In this document: one piece after another, positions 44,648 through 53,826 of the stretch
How the letters are laid out: each line of letters starts with the position of its first letter
Position numbering within the stretch: the stretch's first letter is position 1
NCBI RefSeq assembly: GCF_002157685.2
Contig: NZ_AP026738.1
Span: forward strand, 3,472,001-3,536,000
Reading direction: 5' to 3'
Origin: Comamonas thiooxydans
GTDB lineage: Bacteria > Pseudomonadota > Gammaproteobacteria > Burkholderiales > Burkholderiaceae_C
DNA length: 64,000 nt
Notes under the pieces: model-generated
Databases searched by the model: none
Told to the model about the DNA's origin: nothing
The model's input: only the letters and a program-made list of their open reading frames with translations
Position numbers and translations under genes: made by a program

Positions 44648-46108
44648 CTAGCGATAGGCCAAGGCATCTTCCTGCAGCGATGCGGCGGTCAGAACCACGC
44701 GCTCTTCGGCATACTCCATGTCGTGCCTCCAGGGCTGGCGGTCGCCCTGGCCGAACATGGCATCCTGCGCACGCAGCACATAGCCGGCGTTGAAGTTGTC
44801 GGCCTCTATCCATGACAGGCGCTGCATGCCGGCATCGGCTGAGGCTACGGTGGGCCGCACCTCGGCATGGCCTTGCTCGTGCATATGGGCAAGCAGGCGA
44901 CACACCCAGTCGCACACCAGGTCGCAGCGCAGCGTCCAGCTGGAGCGGAAGTAGCCCTGGGTATAGGCCATATTGGGCATGTCCTCGATCATCACGCCCC
45001 GGTAGGAGATGCGCTCGCGAAAATCCACCGGCGCGCCATCCACGCTGAACGCAATGCCGCCGAACAGTTTGAGATTGAAGCCCGTGGCAGTAACGATGAT
45101 GTCGGCGTCCAGATGCCCGCCGCCGGTCAGCTGGATGCCGCTGGCGTCGAAGTTCTCTATGGTGTCCGTCACCACCGAGGCCTTGCCCTCTCGCATGGCC
45201 AGGAAGAAGTCGCCGTTGGGCACCACGGCAATGCGCTGCTGCCAGGGGCGGTAGCCGGGGTTGAAGTGCCTGTCGATGTCGAAGCCTTCGGGCAAATGCG
45301 GACGAATCTCGCCGAGTAAGAAGGCGCGCATCGCTTCGGGGTGCTGCCTGGAGGTTTGCACGATCTCGTCGGTGCGCGCGATGAAGGCGCGGCGCATGAT
45401 CTCGTGGTACCACTCGTCGGGCAGGTTCAAAGGCTTGAGCAGCGGCACCAGCGGATGCTCGGACGCAGGCAGGAAGAAGGTGGGCGAGCGCTGCAGCATG
45501 GTCACATGGCCCGCATCCGGCGCCAGACTGGGGATCAGCGTGGCCGCCGTGGCACCCGAGCCTATGACCACAATGCGCTTGCCCGTGTAATCCAGGTCCT
45601 GCGGCCAGTGCTGCGGGTGAATGACCTGCCCCTTGAAGTCCTTGAGCGTCGGCCACTCGGGCGTATAGCCCTGGCCGTGGTCGTAATAGCCAGCGCAGAC
45701 CCAGAGGAAACCGGTGGTGAATGTCTGTACCTCGTCCGAGCCGCTGTGGGTGACTTCCAGTGTCCAGCGCTTGTCCTCGGACGACCAGCAGGCCGACTGC
45801 ACCTTGTGGCCGTAGCGGATCAGCGGCGCCAGGCTGTTCTCCTCAATGGTCTCGGCCAGGTAGTGGCGAATCTCGTCCGCCGTGGCAATGGCATTGCCCG
45901 TCCAGGGCTTGAAGCCATAGCCGTAGGTGAACAGGTCGCTGTCCGAGCGTGCGCCCGGGTAGCGGTGCGTCCACCAGGTGCCGCCAAAGCCCTCCATGGC
46001 TTCGAGGATGGCGAGGCTGCGGTCCGCGAACTGCTCACGCAGATGGCGGGCCGCGCCAATGCCGGAAATACCGGCACCGATGATGAGAAAGTCGAAATGC
46101 TGTGCCAT
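44648..46108 (-). CDS. FAD-dependent Baeyer-Villiger-type monooxygenase
   Basis: A 486-residue protein from the ATG at 46108, which has GGAG upstream; the longer frame overlaps the AraC promoter. FAD site GAGISGIG (residues 11-18), the Baeyer-Villiger fingerprint FKGQVIHPQHWP, and the NADPH site GSGATAAT are in the usual order. Family members insert oxygen into ketones to give esters or lactones. With the esterase and dehydrogenase genes downstream it forms a plausible ketone-degradation unit; the ketone is not known. Confidence 0.9.
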   Translation of the reverse strand: MAQHFDFLIIGAGISGIGAARHLREQFADRSLAILEAMEGFGGTWWTHRYPGARSDSDLFTYGYGFKPWTGNAIATADEIRHYLAETIEENSLAPLIRYGHKVQSACWSSEDKRWTLEVTHSGSDEVQTFTTGFLWVCAGYYDHGQGYTPEWPTLKDFKGQVIHPQHWPQDLDYTGKRIVVIGSGATAATLIPSLAPDAGHVTMLQRSPTFFLPASEHPLVPLLKPLNLPDEWYHEIMRRAFIARTDEIVQTSRQHPEAMRAFLLGEIRPHLPEGFDIDRHFNPGYRPWQQRIAVVPNGDFFLAMREGKASVVTDTIENFDASGIQLTGGGHLDADIIVTATGFNLKLFGGIAFSVDGAPVDFRERISYRGVMIEDMPNMAYTQGYFRSSWTLRCDLVCDWVCRLLAHMHEQGHAEVRPTVASADAGMQRLSWIEADNFNAGYVLRAQDAMFGQGDRQPWRHDMEYAEERVVLTAASLQEDALAYR

Positions 46109-46308
46109 ACGGGGTGTCTCCTGGTTGTCTGCTAGGACTTGCGCCAACACGAATGTGCAAGGACTGCGGCCTTGTGGTGAAGCGCCTGCCTGGGTCTGAT
46201 TTGCCTCAATCGTGTCTGTCACGCAGCCATGCTAGGTCTAGCCCTCTGGCAAAACTTGTGTTTGTGCGACAGGATTTTGATGTTGAACGACATGCAGTAC
46301 ATACCCCG

Positions 46309-47346
46309 ATGCCTGCCAAGCCCGCTGATTCCGCCGTCATGACCAGTGTCCGCGCCGCCTCGCTCGCGGGCTTTGAAGAATTGGTGCGCGCACAGGGCGG
46401 CGACCCCGCCGCCATCCTGCGCGCCTGCGGCCTGGTGCCGGCAGATCTGGACGATCCCGAGCGCTACCTGCCCAGCCAAGCCGTGGCCCTGGCCATAGAG
46501 GAAGCCGCCTGCGTGCTGGACGTGCAGGATTTCGGGCTGCGCCTGTGCGCCCTGCAAGGTGTCGAAACCCTGGGCCTGCTGGGGCTGGTCATACAGTCCG
46601 CTCCCACCGTCCGTGAAGGCATGATGCAGGGCGGAAAGTACGTCCACTTCCACAACCCCACCCTGAGCTACAGAACCTTCATGGCGCCCGACGAGGGGCT
46701 GGAATGCGTGGAAGTGCTTTCACGCCTGCCCTCCCAATCCCACATGCCCCAGGGCACGGAAATCTGCGTGGCCTATATGTGTCGGCTGATCCATGTGCTG
46801 TCCGAAGGCGCGCTGCGCCCCTCGGCCATCCATCTGCGCCACGACCCCGTGGGCAGCAGCGCGCAATATCGGCGACACCTGGGCCAGTTGCCGCGCTTTC
46901 GCTCCAGCTTTGACGGCATTGCCGTCGACCCGCTGGCCTGGCGTCAGCCCATGCCTAGACACAACCGGCTGCTGCAGCAGTTTGTCGAACGTTTCTTGTT
47001 GGGAGCAGCGCCGGGCAGGGATACCGGCGTGACAGACCAGGTGCGCAGCGCGCTGACCAATCTGGTCCGCATGGGCATGGCCGACCTGCCCTCGGTGGCA
47101 CGCGCCCTGAGCCAGCACCCGCGCACCCTGCAGCGACGCCTGCAGGCGGAAGGCTCAGCCTTCGAAGAACTGCGCGATAGCGCGCGCAAGACCTGGGTGG
47201 CGCAATTGCTTGCGCAGCCCGACCTGCGTCTGGGTCATATCGCGCAATTACTGGGGTATTCAGACCAGGCTGTTCTCACCCGAGCGTGCCAGCGCTGGTT
47301 TGGCCAATCCCCCCGTCAACTGCGCCATGGTTCCCGGGACGCATAG
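46309..47346 (+). CDS. AraC-family transcriptional regulator
   Basis: About 345 residues from the ATG at 46309 (46339 is possible). The N-terminal two thirds match the OruR/ArgR-type ligand-binding domain (FEELVRAQGGDPAAILRACG, FGLRLCALQGVETLGLLGL). Residues from about 245 form the AraC HTH pair (SVARALSQHPRTLQRRLQAEG; IAQLLGYSDQAVLTRACQRWFGQSP). It is divergent from the monooxygenase gene with a 200-base gap and probably activates it when a substrate is present. Confidence 0.9.
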   Translation: MPAKPADSAVMTSVRAASLAGFEELVRAQGGDPAAILRACGLVPADLDDPERYLPSQAVALAIEEAACVLDVQDFGLRLCALQGVETLGLLGLVIQSAPTVREGMMQGGKYVHFHNPTLSYRTFMAPDEGLECVEVLSRLPSQSHMPQGTEICVAYMCRLIHVLSEGALRPSAIHLRHDPVGSSAQYRRHLGQLPRFRSSFDGIAVDPLAWRQPMPRHNRLLQQFVERFLLGAAPGRDTGVTDQVRSALTNLVRMGMADLPSVARALSQHPRTLQRRLQAEGSAFEELRDSARKTWVAQLLAQPDLRLGHIAQLLGYSDQAVLTRACQRWFGQSPRQLRHGSRDA

Positions 47347-47437
47347 CCCCGCTATAGGGTATGGGGCCTGAATTCGGCCACACAGGAATGTGACTACGAT
47401 CTCCTCGCGCAGCGACAGAGACTTTGCGCGATGAAAC

Positions 47438-47469
47438 AAGCCCCCGCAGCCACAGGCTGCGGGGGCTTT
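47438..47469. terminator. Bidirectional terminator between araC-type gene and pmd operon
   Basis: AAGCCCCCGCAGCC (47438-47451) pairs with GGCTGCGGGGGCTT (47455-47468) over ACA, with T-rich ends on both strands. It stops both the AraC gene (plus) and pmdC (minus), which converge here. Confidence 0.9.
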
Positions 47470-47505
47470 CGTGCGGAGATGCGCCAGGCAATCAGTCCGC
47501 GCTGA

Positions 47506-48465
47506 TCAATCCGCGTTCAGTTGCTGCTCTAGGTCGTGCAGGACCTTGTAGCAGTTGAACACCTGCTGCACGCTGGAGTTGGGTTCGCGGCCTTCGCGGA
47601 TGGCGGCGAAGAATTCGCGGTCCTGTAGCTCGATGCCGTTCATGGACACGTCGACCTGGGACACATCGATCTTTTCCTCCTTGCCGTTGAACAGATCGTC
47701 GTAGCGGGCCAGATAGGTGCCGGTGTCGCCGATGTAGCGGAAGAAGGTGCCCAGAGGGCCGTCGTTGTTGAACGACAGGCTCAGCGTACAGATCGCGCCG
47801 TTGGCGGCCTTGAGCTGGATGCTCATGTCCATGGCGATGCCCAGTTCCGGATGGATGGGGCCTTGCACGGCGTTGGCCTTGACGATGGGGCTGCCGGCCT
47901 GGTAGGCGAACAGGTCCACGGTGTGGGCAGCATGGTGCCACAGCAGGTGGTCGGTCCAGCTGCGGGCCTGGCCCAGCGCGTTCATGTTGGTGCGGCGGAA
48001 GAAGTAGGTTTGCACATCCATCTGCTGGATGTTGAACTCGCCGGCCTCGATCTTCTGGTGCACCCACTGGTGGCTGGGGTTGAAACGGCGGGTGTGACCC
48101 ACCATGGCCACCAGACCGGTCTGCTTTTGCAGCTCGGCCACTTCCTGCGCGTCCTTCAGGGCATCGGCCAGAGGAATCTCGACCTGCACATGCTTGCCGG
48201 CCTTCATGCAGGCGATGGCCTGCTCGGCGTGCATCTGCGTGGGCGTGCACAGGATCACTGCATCGACTTCGGGCAGCGCCAGGCTTTCGGCCAGATCGGT
48301 TGCCACATGCTTGATGCCGTATTTGTCGGCCACTTCCTTGGTCTGGTCAAAGCGGCGACCAACCAGGGAGACGACTTCCACGCCGTCGATGTTCTTGATG
48401 CCGTCCAGGTGCTTGATGCCGAAGGCACCTGCGCCAGCCAGTGCTACTTTGATGGTCTTGCTCAT
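47506..48465 (-). CDS. pmdC: 4-carboxy-2-hydroxymuconate-6-semialdehyde dehydrogenase
   Basis: A 319-residue Gfo/Idh/MocA-family oxidoreductase: NADP Rossmann site (VALAGAGAFGIKHLDGI), then the substrate domain with VGHTRRFNPSHQW and WHHAAHTVDLF. It oxidises the cyclised ring-cleavage product of protocatechuate to 2-pyrone-4,6-dicarboxylate (LigC/PmdC). Last gene of the pmd operon, just before a terminator. Confidence 0.94.
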   Translation of the reverse strand: MSKTIKVALAGAGAFGIKHLDGIKNIDGVEVVSLVGRRFDQTKEVADKYGIKHVATDLAESLALPEVDAVILCTPTQMHAEQAIACMKAGKHVQVEIPLADALKDAQEVAELQKQTGLVAMVGHTRRFNPSHQWVHQKIEAGEFNIQQMDVQTYFFRRTNMNALGQARSWTDHLLWHHAAHTVDLFAYQAGSPIVKANAVQGPIHPELGIAMDMSIQLKAANGAICTLSLSFNNDGPLGTFFRYIGDTGTYLARYDDLFNGKEEKIDVSQVDVSMNGIELQDREFFAAIREGREPNSSVQQVFNCYKVLHDLEQQLNAD

Positions 48466-48482
48466 GATTGGGATCTCCGTAG

Positions 48483-48541
48483 AGCCGCCTCAAGGAGGCG
48501 AAGCCCCCCACAGGGGGGCAGTGAATACGCGAAGCAGCGAA
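48483..48541 (-). repeat. GC-rich intergenic hairpin repeat between pmdB and pmdC
   Basis: Two adjacent hairpins: CGCCTC (48486-48491) with GAGGCG (48495-48500), and GCCCCCC (48503-48509) with GGGGGGC (48513-48519), followed by TACGCGAAGCAGCG. Same style as copies A and B near the isc genes but a different version. It may tune pmdC mRNA level. Confidence 0.55.
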
Positions 48542-48554
48542 CGTGGTGAAACGT

Positions 48555-49427
<873 letters not shown>

Positions 49428-49877
49428 TTAGTTGCCTTCCTGGTTCTGATTGCCTGCGCTGCCCTGGGGTTGATGGTGTGCCTGCGCATCACCGTCCTCA
49501 CCCACATAGCGATTGCCTTCGGCAGAGCGGCCGCCGCCCATCATCATGGCGCGGTATTCCTCTTCGGTCATGCCCGTCATGGAGCCGGCCATCTGCTGGA
49601 AGCTCTTGCCGTCGGTGGCGCCGATCTTGGCCAGGAAATAGATATTGCCGCCAGTGCGCATGCACCAGTTCAGATCGCGCGCCAGCACGGCCTGCTTCTG
49701 CTCTTCGGTCATCGCCCACTCGTCGAGATAGGCACGCTCGTCGGCGCGGAAGCGCTCACGGTTCTCTGCCTTCATCAGGCTCATGCAGAACTGGTTGAGC
49801 CAGTAGCCTTTGCGGGACTGCTCGGCATCGAAAATGATGGTGCCGGGCACGTCCAGATACGGTTTTTCCAAAGCCAT
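49428..49877 (-). CDS. pmdA: Protocatechuate 4,5-dioxygenase alpha subunit
   Basis: A 149-residue LigA-type small subunit, from the ATG at 49877 with AAGGAG just upstream; the longer frame from 49910 is not used. The core (GYWLNQFCMSLMKAENRERF... LDEWAMTEEQKQAVLARDLNWCMRTGGNIYFLAKIGATDG) is the LigA fold that closes the PmdB active site. The C-terminal tail is low complexity and His/Gln-rich. Confidence 0.95.
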   Translation of the reverse strand: MALEKPYLDVPGTIIFDAEQSRKGYWLNQFCMSLMKAENRERFRADERAYLDEWAMTEEQKQAVLARDLNWCMRTGGNIYFLAKIGATDGKSFQQMAGSMTGMTEEEYRAMMMGGGRSAEGNRYVGEDGDAQAHHQPQGSAGNQNQEGN

Positions 49878-49959
49878 AAATTCTCCTTGTTTACGGATGG
49901 CGCAGCCCATGCGACAAGGCTGCGGCCTGTTTCCGGGTGTATGTGTCGCCGGAACTCCG

Positions 49960-50877
49960 TCAGACCTCTTCGGGCCAGTACAGACGCATGGGGTTGTCCA
50001 CCAGCAGCTTTTGCTGCAGCTGCGCGGTCGGAGCGATATGGGGAATGAAGTCCACCAACAGGCCGTCGTCGGGCATGTGGTCCTTCAGGTTGGGGTGCGG
50101 CCAGTCCGTGCCCCAGAGCACGCGATCGGGGAACTCCTCGACCACGCGGCGCGCGAAAGGCACCACGTCCTGGTAGGCGTTCTGCTCGCCATGAAGGGCC
50201 TTGGGGCCGGTGACGGACAGGCGCTCGGGGCAGGACACCTTGCTCCAGACGTTCTGGTGCTCGCGCATGAACTTCAGGAACAGGGCGAACTCTTCACTGT
50301 CCACGCCCTTGGTGACGTCGGGGCGGCCCATGTGGTCGACCACCACGGTGGTGGGCAGCGCGGTGAAGAAATCCCACAGCTCGGGCAGATCCACGGCTTC
50401 GAAATAGATCACCACATGCCAGCCCAGCTTGGCGATGCGGCCGGCGATCTCCATCAGCTCGTCCTTGGGCGTGAAGTCCACCAGGCGCTTGACGAAGTTG
50501 AAGCGCACGCCGCGCACGCCGGCGTCATGCAACTCCTGCAGCTCGGCATCGCTGATGGAGCGCTTGACCGTGGCCACGCCACGGGCCTTGCCGCCCGAGG
50601 ACTTGCAGGCATCGACCATGGCGCGGTTGTCCGCACCGTGGCAGGTGGCCTGCACCACCACATTGCGCGCAAAACCCAGGTGGTCGCGCAGCGCATACAG
50701 CTGGGCCTTGCTGGCGTCGCAGGGGGTGTACTTGCGCTCGGGGGCGAAGGGGAACTCGTTGCCGGGGCCGAACACGTGGCAGTGCGCATCCACAGCGCCG
50801 GCAGGCAGCTTGAACTGGGGCTTGCTGGGGTTGGCATACCAGTCCAGCCAGCCGGGGGTCTTTTCAAATTGGCTCAT
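49960..50877 (-). CDS. pmdD: 2-pyrone-4,6-dicarboxylate hydrolase
   Basis: A 305-residue amidohydrolase-fold protein of LigI type: VDAHCHVFGPG at the start, VVVQATCHGADNRA, VIYFEAVDLPELW, VVVDHMGRPD, and the late Asp in WGTDWPHPN. It opens the pyrone ring to 4-oxalomesaconate without needing a metal in the characterised homologue. Confidence 0.95.
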   Translation of the reverse strand: MSQFEKTPGWLDWYANPSKPQFKLPAGAVDAHCHVFGPGNEFPFAPERKYTPCDASKAQLYALRDHLGFARNVVVQATCHGADNRAMVDACKSSGGKARGVATVKRSISDAELQELHDAGVRGVRFNFVKRLVDFTPKDELMEIAGRIAKLGWHVVIYFEAVDLPELWDFFTALPTTVVVDHMGRPDVTKGVDSEEFALFLKFMREHQNVWSKVSCPERLSVTGPKALHGEQNAYQDVVPFARRVVEEFPDRVLWGTDWPHPNLKDHMPDDGLLVDFIPHIAPTAQLQQKLLVDNPMRLYWPEEV

Positions 50878-50907
50878 ATCAATCCAGTCCTTATCTTGAA
50901 AAAGTGA

Positions 50908-51897
50908 TCAGATCACCATCAAATCCTTGCCCACCACGGCATCGCCCTTGAAATGCTGGCGTACATCGGACAGCAGCATTTCGTCGGTGATGCTGGGGTC
51001 GTCACCCGGCACGATGTGCGAGAGCACCAGCTTCTTGACGCCGGCGGCGGCAGCGATGCGGCCCACATCCACCGAGGTGGTGTGACAGGCCAGCAAATGC
51101 TCCTTGAGCGTGGCGGCATTGGGCACGCGCTTGACCATGGCGTCCACGGCGGGCACATAGATCACCTCGTGCACCAGCACATCGGCGCCCTTGGCCAGCT
51201 CGGCCACAGCCGGGCAGTAGGTCGTGTCGCCCGAGAAGACGACCGAGCGGTCCCTGGTGTCGAAGCGCAGCGCAAACGAGTCCGCGATGGGCGGATGAAT
51301 ATTGCGCACCGCCGTCACCTTGACCTTGTCGTTCTCCAGAATCACGCCGGGCTTGGAGAACTCGTGCGTGTTCACCATCTTGCGCAGATCGGGCTTGCTC
51401 TCGTCGGGGATGCGGATATCGATGTCGAACTTCATGGATTCCATGAAGGCCTTCGTCATCGCATCCAGCGTCGGCGGCCCCCAGACATCGACCTGGTTGC
51501 GCAGGCCGGCAGCCCAGGCCGAATACAGCAAGGGGCCGTATTCCAGGTTGTGGTCCGAGTGCATATGGGTGATGAACACCTTGCTCAGACGCGGCAGCGC
51601 AATGCCGGCCTTGACCAGCTGGACCGCCACGCCATAGGCGCAATCGACGACAAACGGCTCGCCGTCGATCAGCAGCACGCTGGCCGGATTGGAGCGCTCG
51701 CCGCCCACGCGCGGGCCGCCCTTGGTGCCCAGCAGCACGAGCTGCGTGCCCTTGTTCCCGGCAGCGGCCTTGACGGCCTGCGCCAGCGCATTGCCGGCAG
51801 TGCCCAGACCCAGTGCGCCGGCGCCAGCCAGGCTTGCCGCTGCGGCCAGGCAGTGACGGCGCGAGAGGTTCACGGAGGATTTGAAGGAAGAGAACAT
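50908..51897 (-). CDS. Exported MBL-fold metallo-hydrolase inside the pmd operon
   Basis: A 329-residue protein. Residues 11-40 look like a Tat signal (LSRRHCLAAAASLAGAGALGLG... NALAQA). The metallo-beta-lactamase fold has H111-x-H113-x-D115-H116 (THMHSDHNLEYG), FSGDTTYCPAV (Asp) and a late His in VLSHIVPGDDP. It resembles the arylsulfatase/RNase Z-like branch. It lies between pmdF and pmdD, 30 and 45 bases from each, so it is co-transcribed. Known pathway steps do not need it; it could hydrolyse an ester or lactone precursor in the periplasm, but that is a guess. Confidence 0.82.
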   Translation of the reverse strand: MFSSFKSSVNLSRRHCLAAAASLAGAGALGLGTAGNALAQAVKAAAGNKGTQLVLLGTKGGPRVGGERSNPASVLLIDGEPFVVDCAYGVAVQLVKAGIALPRLSKVFITHMHSDHNLEYGPLLYSAWAAGLRNQVDVWGPPTLDAMTKAFMESMKFDIDIRIPDESKPDLRKMVNTHEFSKPGVILENDKVKVTAVRNIHPPIADSFALRFDTRDRSVVFSGDTTYCPAVAELAKGADVLVHEVIYVPAVDAMVKRVPNAATLKEHLLACHTTSVDVGRIAAAAGVKKLVLSHIVPGDDPSITDEMLLSDVRQHFKGDAVVGKDLMVI

Positions 51898-51941
51898 GCG
51901 GTTGCTCCTGTTGTAATGATTTTTGAGGACCGATGTTCCGA

Positions 51942-52625
51942 TTAGTCGATGTACTTGAGGCCGGCCTTTTCCAGGGGCTCGCGCATCTTGTACATATCCA
52001 GGCCGAGGACGCCCGAGGCCAGCTTGGCGCGCTTCTCGCCTTCGAAGCTTTCACGCTTCTGGGCGGCGGCCAGCACTTCCACGGCACGCGCGGCGGGCAC
52101 GCAGACCACGCCGTCGTCGTCGGCCACGATCACGTCACCGGGCGTGACCAGCATGCCGGCGCAGACGATGGGAATGTTGACCGAGCCCAGGGTGGCCTTG
52201 ATCGTGCCCTTGGAAGAGATGGCCTTGCTCCAGACCGGGAAGTCCATCTCCTGCAGCGTCTTCACATCGCGCACGCCGGCATCGATGATCAGCGCGCGTG
52301 CGCCGCGCGCCTGGAAGCTGGTGGCCAGCAGATCGCCGAAGTAGCCGTCGGTGCACTCGGCGGTGACGGCAGCGACCACGATGTCGCCGGGCTGAATCTG
52401 CTCGGCAGCCACATGCATCATCCAGTTGTCGCCGGGCTGCAGCAGCACCGTGACAGCCGTGCCAGAGACCTGCTTGCCGGCATAGATGGGGCGCATATAG
52501 GGCTTGAGCAGACCGACGCGGCCCATGGCCTCGTGCACGGTGGCGGAGCCCAGGGCGGCCAGGCCGTCAGCAGCAGCGCGGTCGGCGCGCTGGATATTGC
52601 GGTAGACAACTCCCAGTTCGTACAT
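51942..52625 (-). CDS. pmdF: 4-carboxy-4-hydroxy-2-oxoadipate aldolase
   Basis: A 227-residue RraA/class II pyruvate aldolase (HMG/CHA aldolase) from the ATG at 52625, with AGAGG upstream; the frame from 52661 is not used. Conserved [33 protein letters not shown] and the late [18 protein letters not shown] (divalent-metal Asp and substrate loop). It splits 4-carboxy-4-hydroxy-2-oxoadipate to pyruvate and oxaloacetate, the last pathway step. Confidence 0.95.
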   Translation of the reverse strand: MYELGVVYRNIQRADRAAADGLAALGSATVHEAMGRVGLLKPYMRPIYAGKQVSGTAVTVLLQPGDNWMMHVAAEQIQPGDIVVAAVTAECTDGYFGDLLATSFQARGARALIIDAGVRDVKTLQEMDFPVWSKAISSKGTIKATLGSVNIPIVCAGMLVTPGDVIVADDDGVVCVPAARAVEVLAAAQKRESFEGEKRAKLASGVLGLDMYKMREPLEKAGLKYID

Positions 52626-52757
52626 GGAAATACCTCTTTGCTTTGACGTTATTGAATCCAAAAAGTGAGCTGGTAGCGCTTGCAGTTCATCAGACTTGAA
52701 TAGTTTTCTTATCGAAAACGTTTCATAACATGCGCTAGCAGCTCTCTTTTTTAGAAG

Positions 52758-53786
52758 TTACAGGCCCTTGGCCTTCAGCGCCTTGTCCAGGCGGGTGAAG
52801 ACGCGGCGGGCATTGCCTTCGTAGACGGCGTGCTTTTCATCGGCCGTCAGGTTCTGCGTGGCTTCGATGTAGCGCTTGGTGTCGTCGTAGTAGTGACCGG
52901 TCTGCGGATCGATGCCGCGCACGGCGCCGATCATTTCGCTGGCGAACAGGATGTTCTTGGTGGGAATCACTTCCGTCAGCAGGTTGATGCCGGGCTGGTG
53001 GTAGACGCAGGTGTCGAAGTAGATGTTGTTGAGCAGATGCTCTTCCAGCAGCGGCTTCTTCATCTCCTGTGCCAGACCGCGGAAACGGCCCCAGTGGTAA
53101 GGCACGGCGCCGCCGCCATGGGGAATCAGGAACTTCAGGGTCGGGAAGTCCTTGAACAGATCCGAAGTCAGGCACTGCATGAAGGCCGTGGTGTCGGCAT
53201 TCAGATAGTGGCTGCCCGTGGTGTGGAAGCAGCTGTTGCAGCTGGTGGAGACGTGGATCATCGCGGGGATGTCGTACTCCACCATCTTTTCATAGATGGG
53301 GTACCAGCTCTTGTCGGACAGCGGGGGCGAAGTCCAGTGGCCGCCCGAGGGGTCGGGGTTCAGGTTGATGCCCACATTGCCGTACTGCTCAACACACTTG
53401 ACCAGCTCGGGAATGCAGGTTGCAGGGTCCACGCCGGGCGACTGGGGCAGCATGGCGGCGGGAATGAAGTGATCGGGGAACAGCTCGCTGACACGGAAGC
53501 ACAGCTCGTTGCAGATGGCAGCCCAGGTGCTGGAGGTCTGGAAGTCACCGATGTGGTGCGCCATGAACGAGGCACGGGGGCTGAAGATGGTCAGATCGGA
53601 ACCACGCTCCTTCATCAGGCGCAGCTGGTTGGTTTCGATGGTCTCGCGGATTTCATCGTCGCTGATCTTCAGATCGGCCACCGACGGTGTCTTGCTCGGG
53701 TCCTTGAGGCCGGCGATCTGCAGATCGCGCCATGCGCCCAGAGCCGCAGGCGCCGTGGTGTAGTGACCGTGTACGTCAATGATCAT
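52758..53786 (-). CDS. pmdE: 4-oxalomesaconate hydratase
   Basis: A 342-residue amidohydrolase-family protein of the LigJ type. The ATG at 53786 has GGAG at good spacing; the frame two codons longer begins at a TTG. Metal histidines in IIDVHGHYTTAP, MIHVSTS, and FLIPHGGGAVPYHWGRF, with the late acidic residue in LFASEMIGAVRGID. It adds water to 4-oxalomesaconate. Confidence 0.95.
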   Translation of the reverse strand: MIIDVHGHYTTAPAALGAWRDLQIAGLKDPSKTPSVADLKISDDEIRETIETNQLRLMKERGSDLTIFSPRASFMAHHIGDFQTSSTWAAICNELCFRVSELFPDHFIPAAMLPQSPGVDPATCIPELVKCVEQYGNVGINLNPDPSGGHWTSPPLSDKSWYPIYEKMVEYDIPAMIHVSTSCNSCFHTTGSHYLNADTTAFMQCLTSDLFKDFPTLKFLIPHGGGAVPYHWGRFRGLAQEMKKPLLEEHLLNNIYFDTCVYHQPGINLLTEVIPTKNILFASEMIGAVRGIDPQTGHYYDDTKRYIEATQNLTADEKHAVYEGNARRVFTRLDKALKAKGL

Positions 53787-53826
53787 CTTCAAGCTCCGTT
53801 AAAAATAATTCGTCAATCAAAAAAGT

